From: Nesterenkonia lutea
GTDB taxonomy: Bacteria > Actinomycetota > Actinomycetes > Actinomycetales > Micrococcaceae
DNA: 64,000 nucleotides
Direction of reading: 5' to 3'
Assembly (NCBI RefSeq): GCF_014873955.1
Contig: NZ_JADBED010000001.1
Location: 186,001 to 250,000 of the forward strand
Shown here: positions 32,578-41,798 of the stretch, one piece after another
Layout of the letters: every line of letters starts with the position of its first letter
Numbering within the stretch: position 1 is the first letter of the stretch
Translations under genes and position numbers: made by a program
Notes under the pieces: model-generated
Told to the model about the DNA's origin: nothing
The model's database searches: none
The model's input: the letters and a program-made list of their open reading frames with translations, nothing else

Positions 32578-33630
32578 TCAGACCTTGCGCAGCAGGACGC
32601 GTGAGACCGAGTGGTCCTCACCCTTGGCCATGACGAGCCGCGCCCGGGATCGGGTCGGGGCGATGTTCGCACGGAGATTGGGTCCGTTGATCCGCTTCCA
32701 GATCTCCGTGGCCCGCTCCTTCGCCTGCTCATCATTGAGATAGGAGTACTGGTGGAAGTAGCTCTCCGGGTTCGCGAAGGCCCCGTCGCGCCAGCGCATG
32801 AACCGGTTCACGTACCACTGCTCGATGTGCTTGGGCTTGGCGTCCACGTAGATGGAGAAGTCGAAGAAGTCGCTCAGGGCGAGCCCGGTGGTCCCGTCCT
32901 CCCGCACCCGAGCAGGCTGCAGAACGTTGAGTCCCTCGACGATCAGCACGTCCGGCTGGCGGATCACCACTTCACGGTCGGGCACGATGTCATAGACCAG
33001 ATGGGAGTACCAGGGCGCGCGGACCTCGGGCTTGCCCGATTTCACCTCCGAGACCATGCGCAGCAGCGCCCTGCGGTCATAGGCCTCGGGGAAGCCCTTG
33101 CGATCCATGAGTCCACGGCGCTCCAGCTCCGCGTTGGGGTAGAGGAACCCGTCGGTGGTGACCAGCTCGACCCGTGGGGTGGAGGGCCATCTGCGCAGCA
33201 TCTCCTGGAGCACGCGTGCGGTGGTGGACTTGCCCACGGCCACCGACCCCGCCACGCCGATCACGAAGGGGGTGCGCAGGGTCTGCTCGCCGAGGAACTC
33301 GTTCGCGGCGGCGCGCAGGTGCGCGGCGGACTCCACATAGATGGAGAGCAGCCGGCTCAGCGGCAGGTAGATCTGTTCGACCTCATTGAGCGAGAGGTGC
33401 TCACCGATGCCGCGGAGACGATCGACGTCGCCCTGGTTCAGCGGCTGCTCGATCGTGTCGGCGAGTCGCGCCCAGGCATGGCGGTCCAGCTCCGCGAAGG
33501 GGGAGTGCGAGGCGCCCGGCTGGCCGGGCTTCACGGGCGATCCCGCCCAGGGGGCCGTGCCCGCCACCACGGCAGGAAGGGAGCCTGTGGGGGTGAGCGC
33601 AGCGGGATCATCGGATGGGTGTTCAGACAC
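32578..33630 (-). CDS. coaA: Pantothenate kinase, type I
   Basis: CoaA phosphorylates pantothenate, the first step of coenzyme A synthesis. The 350-residue protein has the P-loop GSVAVGKST at residues 128-136, followed by RVLQEMLRRWP, LVTTDGFLYPN, and FEGLNVLQ-like VEGLNVLQPARV. An extra 40 or so residues at the N-terminus, Pro/Gly/Ala-rich, precede the family domain. GTG start; TATCGT ends 6 nt upstream with no Shine-Dalgarno. Its start is only 23 bp from the divergent glmS start. Confidence 0.95.
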   Translation of the reverse strand: MSEHPSDDPAALTPTGSLPAVVAGTAPWAGSPVKPGQPGASHSPFAELDRHAWARLADTIEQPLNQGDVDRLRGIGEHLSLNEVEQIYLPLSRLLSIYVESAAHLRAAANEFLGEQTLRTPFVIGVAGSVAVGKSTTARVLQEMLRRWPSTPRVELVTTDGFLYPNAELERRGLMDRKGFPEAYDRRALLRMVSEVKSGKPEVRAPWYSHLVYDIVPDREVVIRQPDVLIVEGLNVLQPARVREDGTTGLALSDFFDFSIYVDAKPKHIEQWYVNRFMRWRDGAFANPESYFHQYSYLNDEQAKERATEIWKRINGPNLRANIAPTRSRARLVMAKGEDHSVSRVLLRKV

Positions 33631-33653
33631 GTAGACACGATACGCTATGGGCT
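33631..33653. promoter_or_regulatory. 23-bp divergent promoter region of coaA and glmS
   Basis: The whole intergenic region is 23 bp. For coaA, TATCGT reads on the minus strand at 33637-33642, 6 nt before its GTG. For glmS, TACGCT reads on the plus strand at 33641-33646, 7 nt before its ATG. The two -10 boxes overlap by 2 bp, and any -35 boxes must lie in the other gene's coding sequence. Confidence 0.5.
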
Positions 33654-35519
33654 ATGTGTGGAATCGTCGGCTATATAGGCCTGCCTGAGAAGACCAGCCA
33701 GCACGGAGCACTCGACGTGCTTCTCGAGGGACTCCGTCGCCTGGAATACCGCGGATACGACTCCGCCGGAGTGGCCACGGTGTCCTCCGGGACCGTGTCC
33801 ATGAGGAAGAAGTCCGGCAAGCTCGCCAACCTCCTTGCGGAGATCGAGGCAGAGCCGCTGGTCCCCGCCTCCGTGGGCATCGGCCACACGCGCTGGGCCA
33901 CCCATGGGGCGCCCAACGATCAGAACGCGCACCCGCATCTCGCCGACGACGGCAAGCTCGCCGTCATCCACAACGGCATCATCGAGAACTTCGCCCAGCT
34001 CAAGGCCAAGCTCCTCGCCACGGGCGAGGTCTTCGCCTCCGAGACCGACACCGAGGTCGCAGCGAAGCTGATCGGCCAGCATTTCACGGCCACCGGGGAC
34101 CTCACCGAAGCCATGCGCCAGGCGGCCAACCAGCTGGAGGGCGCCTTCACGCTGCTGGCGGTGCACGCCGATCAGCCCGACCGCGTGGTCGCCTCCCGCC
34201 GCAACTCCCCCCTGGTGGTGGGTCTGGGCGAGGGCGAGAACTTCCTCGGCTCCGACGTCTCCGGCTTCATCGACTTCACCCGCGAAGCCGTGGAGCTGGA
34301 GCAGGACCAGGTCGTGACCATCACCGCAGAGAAGGTCGAGATCATCGACTTCGACGGCACCCCCGCCGAGGGCAAGCGCTTCTCCGTGAACTGGGATGCT
34401 GCCGCCGCCGAGAAGGGCGGATACGGCACCTTCATGGAGAAGGAGATCCACGATCAGCCCAAGGCCGTGGAGGACACGCTGCTGGGCCGCACCGATGCCT
34501 CCGGCCGTCTCGTGCTCGACGAGCTGCGCATCGACCCTGAAGAGCTCAAGAACATCTCCAAGATCATCGTCCTGGCCTGCGGCACCTCCGCCTATGCGGG
34601 CATGGTCGCCAAATATGCCATCGAGCACTGGGTGCGCGTGCCCGTGGAGGTCGAGCTCTCCCATGAGTTCCGCTACCGCGACCCCATCATCGATGACTCC
34701 ACCCTGATCGTCTCGCTCTCCCAGTCCGGAGAGACCATGGACACCCTGATGGCGGTCCGCTACGCGAAGGAGCAGGGCGCGCGCACGCTCGCGATCTGCA
34801 ACACCAACGGCTCCACCATCCCGCGCGAATCCGACGCCGTGCTCTACACCCACGCCGGCCCCGAGATCGCCGTGGCCTCCACCAAGGCATTCCTGGCACA
34901 GATCACCGCCTCCTACCTGCTGGGCCTCTACATGGCGCAGCTGCGCGGCAAGCTCTTCCAGGGAGAGATCGAGGACATCCTCGCCGACCTGCACAAGATC
35001 CCGGGCAAGATCCAGGAGGTCCTCGACGGCGGCGAGCAGATCCGCAAGCTGGCCCGAGAGATGGCCCAGGCCCCCTCGGTGCTGTTCCTGGGCCGCCACG
35101 TCGGCTATCCGGTCGCGATGGAGGGTGCGCTCAAGCTCAAGGAGATCGCCTACATCCACGCCGAGGGCTTCGCCGCCGGTGAGCTCAAGCACGGCCCGAT
35201 CGCGCTGATCGACCAGGGCCAGCCGGTGTTCGTCGTCGTCCCCTCCCCGCATGGGCGGGACTCGCTGCACGCGAAGGTGGTCTCCAACATCCAGGAGGTC
35301 CGCGCTCGCGGAGCGAAGACCATCACCGTGGCCGAGGCCGGCGACGCCGACGTCGTGGACTACTCCGAGCAGGTCTTCTACGTCCCGGAGACGCAGCCGC
35401 TGCTGATGCCGCTGCTGACCACCGTGCCGCTGCAGATCTTCGCCTGCGCGCTGGCCGCCGAGAAGGGCTACGACGTCGACCAGCCGCGCAACCTGGCGAA
35501 GTCCGTCACTGTCGAGTGA
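33654..35519 (+). CDS. glmS: Glutamine:fructose-6-phosphate aminotransferase (isomerizing)
   Basis: GlmS makes glucosamine-6-phosphate from fructose-6-phosphate and glutamine, the entry to UDP-GlcNAc. The ATG at 33654 places Cys right after Met (MCGIVGYIGL), as needed because this Cys is the glutaminase nucleophile after Met removal; the longer frame from 33615 is excluded. The protein has 621 residues: glutaminase domain with LEYRGYDSAG and HTRWATHG, then two SIS domains (ACGTSAYAG and GRHVGYPVAMEGALKLKE), ending LAKSVTVE. No glmS ribozyme is present and the mRNA looks leaderless. Confidence 0.97.
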   Translation: MCGIVGYIGLPEKTSQHGALDVLLEGLRRLEYRGYDSAGVATVSSGTVSMRKKSGKLANLLAEIEAEPLVPASVGIGHTRWATHGAPNDQNAHPHLADDGKLAVIHNGIIENFAQLKAKLLATGEVFASETDTEVAAKLIGQHFTATGDLTEAMRQAANQLEGAFTLLAVHADQPDRVVASRRNSPLVVGLGEGENFLGSDVSGFIDFTREAVELEQDQVVTITAEKVEIIDFDGTPAEGKRFSVNWDAAAAEKGGYGTFMEKEIHDQPKAVEDTLLGRTDASGRLVLDELRIDPEELKNISKIIVLACGTSAYAGMVAKYAIEHWVRVPVEVELSHEFRYRDPIIDDSTLIVSLSQSGETMDTLMAVRYAKEQGARTLAICNTNGSTIPRESDAVLYTHAGPEIAVASTKAFLAQITASYLLGLYMAQLRGKLFQGEIEDILADLHKIPGKIQEVLDGGEQIRKLAREMAQAPSVLFLGRHVGYPVAMEGALKLKEIAYIHAEGFAAGELKHGPIALIDQGQPVFVVVPSPHGRDSLHAKVVSNIQEVRARGAKTITVAEAGDADVVDYSEQVFYVPETQPLLMPLLTTVPLQIFACALAAEKGYDVDQPRNLAKSVTVE

Positions 35520-35586
35520 CCTGATCCAGATCGACTGCGCAGCCACAGATCCGGCACGCGGAGCCGGCTGAGACGAGGAGAGACAC

Positions 35587-35937
35587 ATGATCGTGGGAAT
35601 CGGAGTCGACGTCGTCCTGGTGACGCGGTTCGAGCACCAGCTGCGCCGGACCCCGGCGCTGCGGGAGCGGCTTTTCGTCCCCGCCGAGCGTGAGCTCAAC
35701 ACTCGTTCGCTGGCGGCACGGTTCGCCGCCAAGGAGGCCGTGGCCAAGGCGCTGGGCGCGCCGGCGGGGATGAACTGGCAGGACTGTCAGGTCGTCATGG
35801 ACGCCGCAGGTGCGCCCTCGGTGGAGGTCTCCGGCACGGTCGCCGGTGTGGCCGACTCCCGGGGCGTCAAACGCTGGCACCTGTCTCTCTCCCACGACGG
35901 GGACGTCGCCACGGCCATGGTCGTGGCGGAGGGTTGA
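35587..35937 (+). CDS. acpS: Holo-[acyl-carrier-protein] synthase
   Basis: AcpS transfers the 4'-phosphopantetheine arm from coenzyme A to acyl carrier protein. The 116-residue protein has both family motifs: the metal-binding GIGVDVV near residue 8 and [13 protein letters not shown] in the middle. Length is typical of single-domain AcpS. An AGGAGAGACAC site precedes the ATG, 67 bp after glmS. The next gene starts three bases after its stop, so it is part of the same unit. Confidence 0.95.
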   Translation: MIVGIGVDVVLVTRFEHQLRRTPALRERLFVPAERELNTRSLAARFAAKEAVAKALGAPAGMNWQDCQVVMDAAGAPSVEVSGTVAGVADSRGVKRWHLSLSHDGDVATAMVVAEG

Positions 35938-35939
35938 GC

Positions 35940-37424
35940 ATGGCAGCCGCCTCGACTCCGGTCTACTCCGGAACGCAGATCCGCGACGCTGAGGCCCCCC
36001 TCGTCGACGCCGGCGCAGGGCCCGCGCTGATGCGCCGCGCCGCGCACGGGCTCGCCTCCTGCGTGCTGGACCTGCTGCGCGGCGGCGGCAGGATCTACGG
36101 AGCCCGGGTCATCGGGCTCATCGGCACCGGGAACAACGGCGGAGACGGGCTCTACGCGCTGGCGGCGCTGCGTGCTCGCGGCGTGGACGCCCAGGCCGTG
36201 CTCGTCGGTGATCGTGCGCACCCGCAGGCGCTGGAGGACTTCCTCGCCGCCGGAGGACGCCTGAGCACCCATGTCCCCGGCGCCACCCGGGTGATCATCG
36301 ATGCCGTGCTGGGAACCGGCGCCCGGGGGGCCTTCACCCTCCCCGACGTGCCCGGCCTGGCCGAGGCAGCCACCACCGGCACGGTCGTCGCCTGTGACAT
36401 CCCCTCCGGAGTCGATGCAGACACCGGACGATGCCCGGGCCAGGCGCTGACCGCGGAGCACACGGTCACCTTCGGCGCAGCGAAGCTCGGACTGCTCCTG
36501 GGCGAGGGCGGCCTGCTCAGCGGGAAGATCCACACGGTGGACATCGGTCTGCGCGAACATCTGCCGACTCCCGCCGCCTGGGAGCTGTGCTCTCCGGAGC
36601 CGCTGCGGCGCAAGCCGCGTCCCGGGGACCACAAGTACAGCCGCGGAAGTCTGCAGGTGGTGGCCGGATCCCCGCAGTTCCCCGGAGCCGCCCAGCTCAC
36701 CGTCGGTGCAGCCATCACCTCAGGGGTGGGCATGGTGCGTCTGCAGGCGGACCCTGCGGTCTCTGCCGCAGTGATGCAGAGCTGGCCCGAGGCGGTCACG
36801 AGCCACGGACGCGGAGCCAAAGCCTTCGACGGTGCGACGGCGGCGGCCATCGGACCAGGCCTGGGCAAGGACCGATCCCGCCTGGTCGAGGGTGAGACCA
36901 TGCTGCGCACCACGGTGGAATCCGGCACGCCCTGCGTCCTCGACGCCTCCGGCCTCGAACTGCTGCGCGGAGACCTGCTCACCTCGGGAGAGCTCGGCGG
37001 ACAGCTGGTCCTCACCCCGCACCTGGGAGAGGCGCGCCGGCTGGCCGAGGCGCTGGAGGACGAGACGCTGCAGGAGCTGCTGTCCGATCAGCCGGACACG
37101 CTCGCAGCGACCTGCGCACTGGCACAGACGCTCGGCGCCACCGTTCTGCTCAAGGGACCCAGCACCGTGGTCGCGGGACCCGACGGCCGAGCGCCGCTGA
37201 TCGTGCGGTCCGCGACCCCCGGGCTGGCGACCGCCGGCACCGGCGACGTGCTCACCGGCATCATCGGGGCGCTGCTGGCCACCGCCGACCGGACAGAGGA
37301 ACAGGACTGGGTCCGCATCGCGGCCGAGGGAGCCCGCATGCACGCGGCCGCCGCCCAGCGGCTCGACCCCCGGGGCTACGGACACTTCGGTGCCTCCGCG
37401 CTGATCGGCGCGCTGCGCGAGTGA
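35940..37424 (+). CDS. nnr: Bifunctional NAD(P)HX epimerase/dehydratase
   Basis: This enzyme repairs hydrated NAD(P)H. The N-terminal half is the YjeF_N epimerase, with GTGNNGGDG at residues 62-70; the C-terminal half is the ribokinase-like dehydratase that uses ADP or ATP, with the KYSRGSLQVVAGS start and AGTGDVLTGIIGALL near residue 425. The ATG at 35940 fits the GGAGGG site; a TTG at 35934 overlapping the acpS stop is less likely. It lies between acpS and alr, a frequent actinobacterial arrangement. Confidence 0.95.
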   Translation: MAAASTPVYSGTQIRDAEAPLVDAGAGPALMRRAAHGLASCVLDLLRGGGRIYGARVIGLIGTGNNGGDGLYALAALRARGVDAQAVLVGDRAHPQALEDFLAAGGRLSTHVPGATRVIIDAVLGTGARGAFTLPDVPGLAEAATTGTVVACDIPSGVDADTGRCPGQALTAEHTVTFGAAKLGLLLGEGGLLSGKIHTVDIGLREHLPTPAAWELCSPEPLRRKPRPGDHKYSRGSLQVVAGSPQFPGAAQLTVGAAITSGVGMVRLQADPAVSAAVMQSWPEAVTSHGRGAKAFDGATAAAIGPGLGKDRSRLVEGETMLRTTVESGTPCVLDASGLELLRGDLLTSGELGGQLVLTPHLGEARRLAEALEDETLQELLSDQPDTLAATCALAQTLGATVLLKGPSTVVAGPDGRAPLIVRSATPGLATAGTGDVLTGIIGALLATADRTEEQDWVRIAAEGARMHAAAAQRLDPRGYGHFGASALIGALRE

Positions 37425-37453
37425 GCGCCGGGCGCGTGACGCGTCACCGCCGA

Positions 37454-37459
37454 TACAGT
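37454..37459 (+). promoter_or_regulatory. -10 box of alr (leaderless type)
   Basis: TACAGT ends 7 nt before the alr ATG at 37467. No Shine-Dalgarno lies in between. Confidence 0.4.
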
Positions 37460-37466
37460 GGTTGTC

Positions 37467-38663
37467 ATGGAACAGACTCTCGGGCCTGAGCGCGCCGCGG
37501 TGATCGACCCGGCCGCGATCAGGCACAATGTGCGGACCATCGCCTCCTACGTGCACCCGGCCAAGGTGATGGCCGCGGTCAAGGCCGAGGGGTATGGGCA
37601 CGGCGCTGTCACCGCCGCACACGCCGCCCTGGAGGGCGGGGCCGACTGGCTGGGAACCGCACACGTCAGCGAGGCGCTGGCACTGCGCGCCGCCGGAATC
37701 CAGGCGCCCATCCTGGCGTGGCTGCACACCCGCGCAACCAGCTTCGCCGATGCCATCGCTGAACACATCGACCTCGGCGTGTCCGGGTGGGAGATCCACC
37801 CGGTCGCCGAGGCCGCAGAGTCGCTGCAGCGGCCCGCCCGGGTGCACCTGAAGATCGATACCGGGCTCGGCCGCAACGGGTGCACGATCGAGGACTGGCC
37901 CGAGCTTCTCCGCACCGCCGCGGAGTACCAGGAGCGCGGTCTGATCAGCATCGAAGGCATCTTCACCCACCTGGCCGTGGCGGACGAGCCGGATCGCCGA
38001 GAGACCGATGAGCAGCTCGATCTCTACCGCAGGGCGCTGGAGGTGGCTCAGGAGCATCGGATCGTCCCGGATCTGCGCCACGTGGCCAACACCCCCGCGG
38101 CGCTGTCCCGGCCCGACGCGCATTTCGACATGGTCCGGGTCGGAGTCGGGGTCTACGGACAGAGCCCCTTCGCTGACCGCACCACGGAGGATCTCGGGCT
38201 GCGACCAGCGATGGAGCTGCGCACGACCGTGGCCAACGTCAAGCGGGTCCCGGCGGGACAGGGCGTCAGCTACGGACTGACCCATCGTCTGGACCAGCCC
38301 ACCGCTCTGGCCCTGGTCCCCATGGGTTACGCCGACGGCATCCCGCGGGTGGCAGTCCACGCTCCCGTCTGGATCCGGGGCCGCCGCTACCAGTCGGTGG
38401 GCAGGGTGGCCATGGACCAGTTCGTGGTGGATCTCGCGGAGCTGGACACCGAGGTCTCGGTGGGGGACGAGGTCGTGATCTTCGGCGGGGACTCCGGCAT
38501 CGAGGCCGCCGAATGGGGCGCGGCCGCAGGCACCAACAACTACGAGATCATCACCCGCATCGGGGAGCGCGTGCCCCGACTCGTGGTGGACTCTGAGCTC
38601 ACTCCGCTTCCGGGCACCGGCTCCGCCGGCGACGCCCAGCTGCCCGGGCAGGGGCCGCGATGA
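37467..38663 (+). CDS. alr: Alanine racemase
   Basis: Alr supplies D-alanine for peptidoglycan, using PLP. The PLP lysine is K39 in AVKAEGYGHG, and the second catalytic residue is the Tyr in GVSYGLTH near residue 268. The ATG at 37467 gives 398 residues; a GTG three codons upstream overlaps the -10-like TACAGT and is less likely. The last four bases overlap the tsaE start. Its C-terminus extends about 25 residues past the usual end (GTGSAGDAQLPGQGPR). Confidence 0.95.
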   Translation: MEQTLGPERAAVIDPAAIRHNVRTIASYVHPAKVMAAVKAEGYGHGAVTAAHAALEGGADWLGTAHVSEALALRAAGIQAPILAWLHTRATSFADAIAEHIDLGVSGWEIHPVAEAAESLQRPARVHLKIDTGLGRNGCTIEDWPELLRTAAEYQERGLISIEGIFTHLAVADEPDRRETDEQLDLYRRALEVAQEHRIVPDLRHVANTPAALSRPDAHFDMVRVGVGVYGQSPFADRTTEDLGLRPAMELRTTVANVKRVPAGQGVSYGLTHRLDQPTALALVPMGYADGIPRVAVHAPVWIRGRRYQSVGRVAMDQFVVDLAELDTEVSVGDEVVIFGGDSGIEAAEWGAAAGTNNYEIITRIGERVPRLVVDSELTPLPGTGSAGDAQLPGQGPR

Positions 38664-39244
38664 GCGCCCTGCAGGACCCGGACGGACCGCCGCCCGGCGA
38701 GCGCTGGAGGATCGAGGTGGTCCTGGAGGACCTCCAGGCGACCGCCGCCTTCGCCGGTGACCTCGCCGTTCTGCTCGGTCGCGGGGACCTGCTGGTCCTC
38801 ACCGGGGGGCTGGGCGCAGGCAAGACCACACTCACCCAGTCTCTCGGTGAGGCGCTCGACGTCACCGGCCGGATCAGCTCCCCGACCTTCATCATGAGCC
38901 GGGTCCACCGTGCACGCGATGCGGGCCCGGATCTGGTCCACGTGGATGCCTACCGCACCGATTCGGCGGGGCTGGAGTCCCTCGACCTGAGCTCCACCAT
39001 GGCCGAGGCGGTGACCGTGGTGGAATGGGGCCGCGGCATGGTGGAGAACACGCTGGTGGGTCCCGGAGGCTCCTGGCTGGACCTGGAACTGATCCGCGAG
39101 GACCTCCCGGTGAAGCCTTCGGCGCCGGCTGCGCCGGAGATCATCACCGACTTCTCGGAGTCCGAGGCCGATGTGCTGGGCTCGCGGCGCCGTGCTGTGC
39201 TGCGCGGCTACGGGCCCGCCTGGGCCGACCCGCCGGCCCTGTGA
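38660..39244 (+). CDS. tsaE: tRNA t6A biosynthesis ATPase TsaE
   Basis: TsaE is the ATPase that works with TsaB and TsaD to make N6-threonylcarbamoyladenosine at position 37 of ANN-decoding tRNAs. The Walker A motif GGLGAGKTT is at residues 49-57; SPTFIMSRVH and HVDAYRTDSAG follow, where the second holds the Walker B region. The 194 residues include a C-terminal extension beyond the usual 150 or so. ATGA overlap with alr. tsaB and tsaD follow, with rimI between; tsaC is not in this window. Confidence 0.95.
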   Translation: MSALQDPDGPPPGERWRIEVVLEDLQATAAFAGDLAVLLGRGDLLVLTGGLGAGKTTLTQSLGEALDVTGRISSPTFIMSRVHRARDAGPDLVHVDAYRTDSAGLESLDLSSTMAEAVTVVEWGRGMVENTLVGPGGSWLDLELIREDLPVKPSAPAAPEIITDFSESEADVLGSRRRAVLRGYGPAWADPPAL

Positions 39245-39261
39245 CCAACTACCATGGAGGG

Positions 39262-40050
39262 GTGATTCTTGCGATCGACTCCTCCGCCGGCGCCTCCGTG
39301 GCCGTCCTGCACCAGAGCCGGGTGCTCGCCCAGTGGCGCACGGCTGAGACCACGACACATGCGGAGGTCCTCGCCTCCGCCGTGGCCGAGACGATGCGGC
39401 GGGCGGGAGCCGCCGGGGCTGAGCTGAGCGGCGTCGTCGTCGGCGTCGGACCGGGGCCCTTCACCGGGCTCCGGGTCGGGCTGGCGCTGGCCCACTCACT
39501 GGCGGAGGTCTGGCAGGTGCCCTTGCATGGGATCTGCAGTCTGGACTCGCTGGCCCACCGGGCGGTCACGCAGCCCGCGCCCGGCGCACCGTCCACCCCC
39601 GCACCCGCTGAGCAGTCCCCAGGGGCGCTCAGCGACCCGGCCCAGGAGGAGTTCCTGGTCGCCACAGACGCACGACGGCGCGAGGTCTACTGGGCCCGAT
39701 ACCGCACCCGCCGCGCCGGCTCGGCGGCGGAACCGGGGCAGCACCCGAGTGCTGAACTCATCGAGGGCCCCCATGTCTCTGCCGCGGGGGAGCTGCCCGA
39801 CCTCCCCGCCGTGGGGTTCGGCGCGAGCCTCTACCCGGAGGCGGTGACCGCACGCTCCGCGACGGAGGCGAGCTGGCTTCCCGACGCGGTGGAGCTTGCC
39901 CAGGTGGCCGAGCTAGCCCAAGTGACTGAGGGAGCCCAGGCGGCTGAGGTCGGCGCGGCGGGTGCGCTGCGCCAGCCGCTGCCGCTGTACCTGCGCGAAT
40001 CTGATGCCAAGGTCCCGGCGCAGATGCGCCCGCGGCAGGCGGCGCAGTGA
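39262..40050 (+). CDS. tsaB: tRNA t6A biosynthesis protein TsaB
   Basis: TsaB is the non-catalytic partner that dimerises with TsaD. The N-terminal ASKHA fold is recognisable: MILAIDSSAGASVAVL, then VGVGPGPFTGLRVGLALAHSL. The GTG at 39262 behind GGAGGGG matches the family start. A GTG at 39241 that overlaps the tsaE stop (GTGA) is a real alternative and would add seven residues. The second half is Pro/Ala-rich and carries a small repeat (ELAQVAELAQV) from 15-bp units. The stop overlaps rimI. Confidence 0.9.
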   Translation: MILAIDSSAGASVAVLHQSRVLAQWRTAETTTHAEVLASAVAETMRRAGAAGAELSGVVVGVGPGPFTGLRVGLALAHSLAEVWQVPLHGICSLDSLAHRAVTQPAPGAPSTPAPAEQSPGALSDPAQEEFLVATDARRREVYWARYRTRRAGSAAEPGQHPSAELIEGPHVSAAGELPDLPAVGFGASLYPEAVTARSATEASWLPDAVELAQVAELAQVTEGAQAAEVGAAGALRQPLPLYLRESDAKVPAQMRPRQAAQ

Positions 40051-40571
40051 CCTCGACCTTCATCGTGTCGCCGATGACGGCGCTGGACATCGCAGAGGTC
40101 CTTGCCCTGGAGAACCGGCTGTTCCCACAGGACGCCTGGCCCGAGAGCTTCTTCTACGACGAGCTCGCCCACACCTCCGCCGGTGACGACCCGGAGGCCA
40201 CTCGTCGGTACTGGGTGGCTCGCACAGCGGCCGGTGAGCTCGCCGGCTACGTCGGGATGATGTGCGTGCTGCCGCACGCGGATGTGCAGACCCTCGCGGT
40301 CGCCCCCGAGGCGCAGGGGCAGGGACTCGGCACTCGTCTGCTGAATCTGCTGATCGCCGCGGCCCGGGAGCAGGGGGCCGAACAGGTGCTGCTGGAGGTT
40401 CGCGCTGACAACCCCGGGGCGCAGGCGCTCTACCTGCGGGAGGGCTTCCACCCGATCCACACCCGAGCGCGGTACTACCCCGACGGCCAGGACGCGCTGA
40501 TCATGCAGAAGCCGCTGACGGATCTGGACGCTCCCAGCTCCGCCGCTGATCTCAGGAGCCCCCAGTCATGA
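40047..40571 (+). CDS. rimI: Ribosomal protein S18-alanine N-acetyltransferase RimI-like
   Basis: This GNAT-family acetyltransferase probably acetylates the N-terminal alanine of ribosomal protein S18. The acetyl-CoA loop is [15 protein letters not shown], followed by [20 protein letters not shown], the usual C-terminal motif, and [17 protein letters not shown]. The 174 residues are of normal length. It overlaps both tsaB and tsaD by four bases, and rimI is commonly found between the two t6A genes. Exact substrate is by family only. Confidence 0.9.
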   Translation: MTSTFIVSPMTALDIAEVLALENRLFPQDAWPESFFYDELAHTSAGDDPEATRRYWVARTAAGELAGYVGMMCVLPHADVQTLAVAPEAQGQGLGTRLLNLLIAAAREQGAEQVLLEVRADNPGAQALYLREGFHPIHTRARYYPDGQDALIMQKPLTDLDAPSSAADLRSPQS

Positions 40572-41767
40572 ACGCCCCAGCACTGCCGTCCCGCTCGTCA
40601 CAGCCTCCCTCATCGCAGCCTCCCTCATCGCAGCCTGCCTCGTCACCGTCCCCCGCGTCGCCGCCTCCGGAGCCGCTGGTCCTGGGCATCGAGACCTCCT
40701 GTGACGAGACCGGGATCGGCATCGTGCGCGGCACGGAGCTGCTGGCCAACATCGTGTCCTCCTCCATGGAGGAGCACGCACGCTTCGGCGGAGTGATCCC
40801 CGAGATCGCCGCCCGCGCGCACCTCGAGGCCTTCGTGCCCACGCTGCGTCGAGCGCTGGACACTGCTGGGATCGAGCTCAGGGACGTGGATGCGATCGCC
40901 GTGACCGCCGGCCCCGGACTCTCCGGCGCGCTGATGGTCGGCCTCTCGGCCGCCAAGGGGCTGGCCCTGGCGGCGGAGAAGCCGCTGTATGGGGTCAATC
41001 ACCTGGTGGCGCATGTCAGCGTCGGACTGCTCACCCCAGCCTCGCACTCGGCTGGCTCCGCCGGCGGCGCCTCCGGCATGGCCTCGCTTCCGGAGAACAC
41101 CGGGGCTCTGCTGGTCTCCGGAGGCCACACCGAGATCCTGCGGGTGGGATCACTGACCTCTGATGTGCAGCTGCTGGGCTCGACCATCGACGACGCCGCA
41201 GGAGAGGCCTTCGACAAGACCGCCCGGCTGCTGGGACTGGGCTACCCCGGGGGCCCCGCCATCGGCGCCGCCGCCGCTTCCGGTGACCCTACGGCGTTCC
41301 GCTTTCCGCGCGGGCTGACCATGCCCAAGTTCGAAGGCAGCGCGCAGGCTCCTGGCCCGCATCGCCACAACTGGTCCTTCTCCGGGCTCAAGACCGCCGT
41401 GGCGCGAGCGGTGGAGCAGTTCGAGGCGGCGGGCCGTCCGGTGCCGGTGGCAGACATCGCCGCGAGCTTCCAGGAGGCGGTGGTGGACGTGCTCACCGGC
41501 AAGGCCGTCCGCGCGGCCCGCGAGCACGGCATCAGCACGATCCTGCTGGGGGGAGGAGTGGCGGCCAACCAGCGCCTGCGCGAGCTGCTGGCTCAGCGCT
41601 GCGAGGCCGCAGGGATCGAGCTGCGCATCCCGGATGTGAGCCTGTGCACGGACAACGGCGCGATGGTCGCCTCGCTGGGCGCGCAGCTGGTCGCCGCCGG
41701 GATCGCGCCCTCCAGCCTGCAGATTCCGGCAGACTCCTCCCAGCCGGTGCAGCGGATCAGCGTCTGA
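40568..41767 (+). CDS. tsaD: tRNA t6A threonylcarbamoyltransferase TsaD
   Basis: TsaD transfers the threonylcarbamoyl group onto A37 of tRNA. Family marks are [14 protein letters not shown] from residue 40, [23 protein letters not shown] with metal-binding His, and [12 protein letters not shown]. The 399 residues include about 35 extra N-terminal residues made of Ser/Gln/Pro repeats (SSQPP). These come from 15-bp DNA repeats between 40598 and 40636. The ATG at 40568 overlaps the rimI stop; no better later start with a ribosome binding site was seen. Confidence 0.95.
   Translation: MNAPALPSRSSQPPSSQPPSSQPASSPSPASPPPEPLVLGIETSCDETGIGIVRGTELLANIVSSSMEEHARFGGVIPEIAARAHLEAFVPTLRRALDTAGIELRDVDAIAVTAGPGLSGALMVGLSAAKGLALAAEKPLYGVNHLVAHVSVGLLTPASHSAGSAGGASGMASLPENTGALLVSGGHTEILRVGSLTSDVQLLGSTIDDAAGEAFDKTARLLGLGYPGGPAIGAAAASGDPTAFRFPRGLTMPKFEGSAQAPGPHRHNWSFSGLKTAVARAVEQFEAAGRPVPVADIAASFQEAVVDVLTGKAVRAAREHGISTILLGGGVAANQRLRELLAQRCEAAGIELRIPDVSLCTDNGAMVASLGAQLVAAGIAPSSLQIPADSSQPVQRISV
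40598..40636 (+). repeat. 15-bp tandem repeats in the 5' end of tsaD
   Basis: About two and a half copies of a unit close to TCACAGCCTCCCTCA/TCGCAGCCTCCCTCA encode the SSQPP repeats of the TsaD N-terminus. This is a simple-sequence expansion within coding DNA. Confidence 0.7.
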
Positions 41768-41798
41768 GCCGCATGGTCAGGGCGGCCCGCCGGAAGCT

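Noticed and set aside
33631..33653. A glmS ribozyme-type riboswitch upstream of glmS
   Set aside because: The space before glmS is only 23 bp, and that element is a Firmicutes feature.
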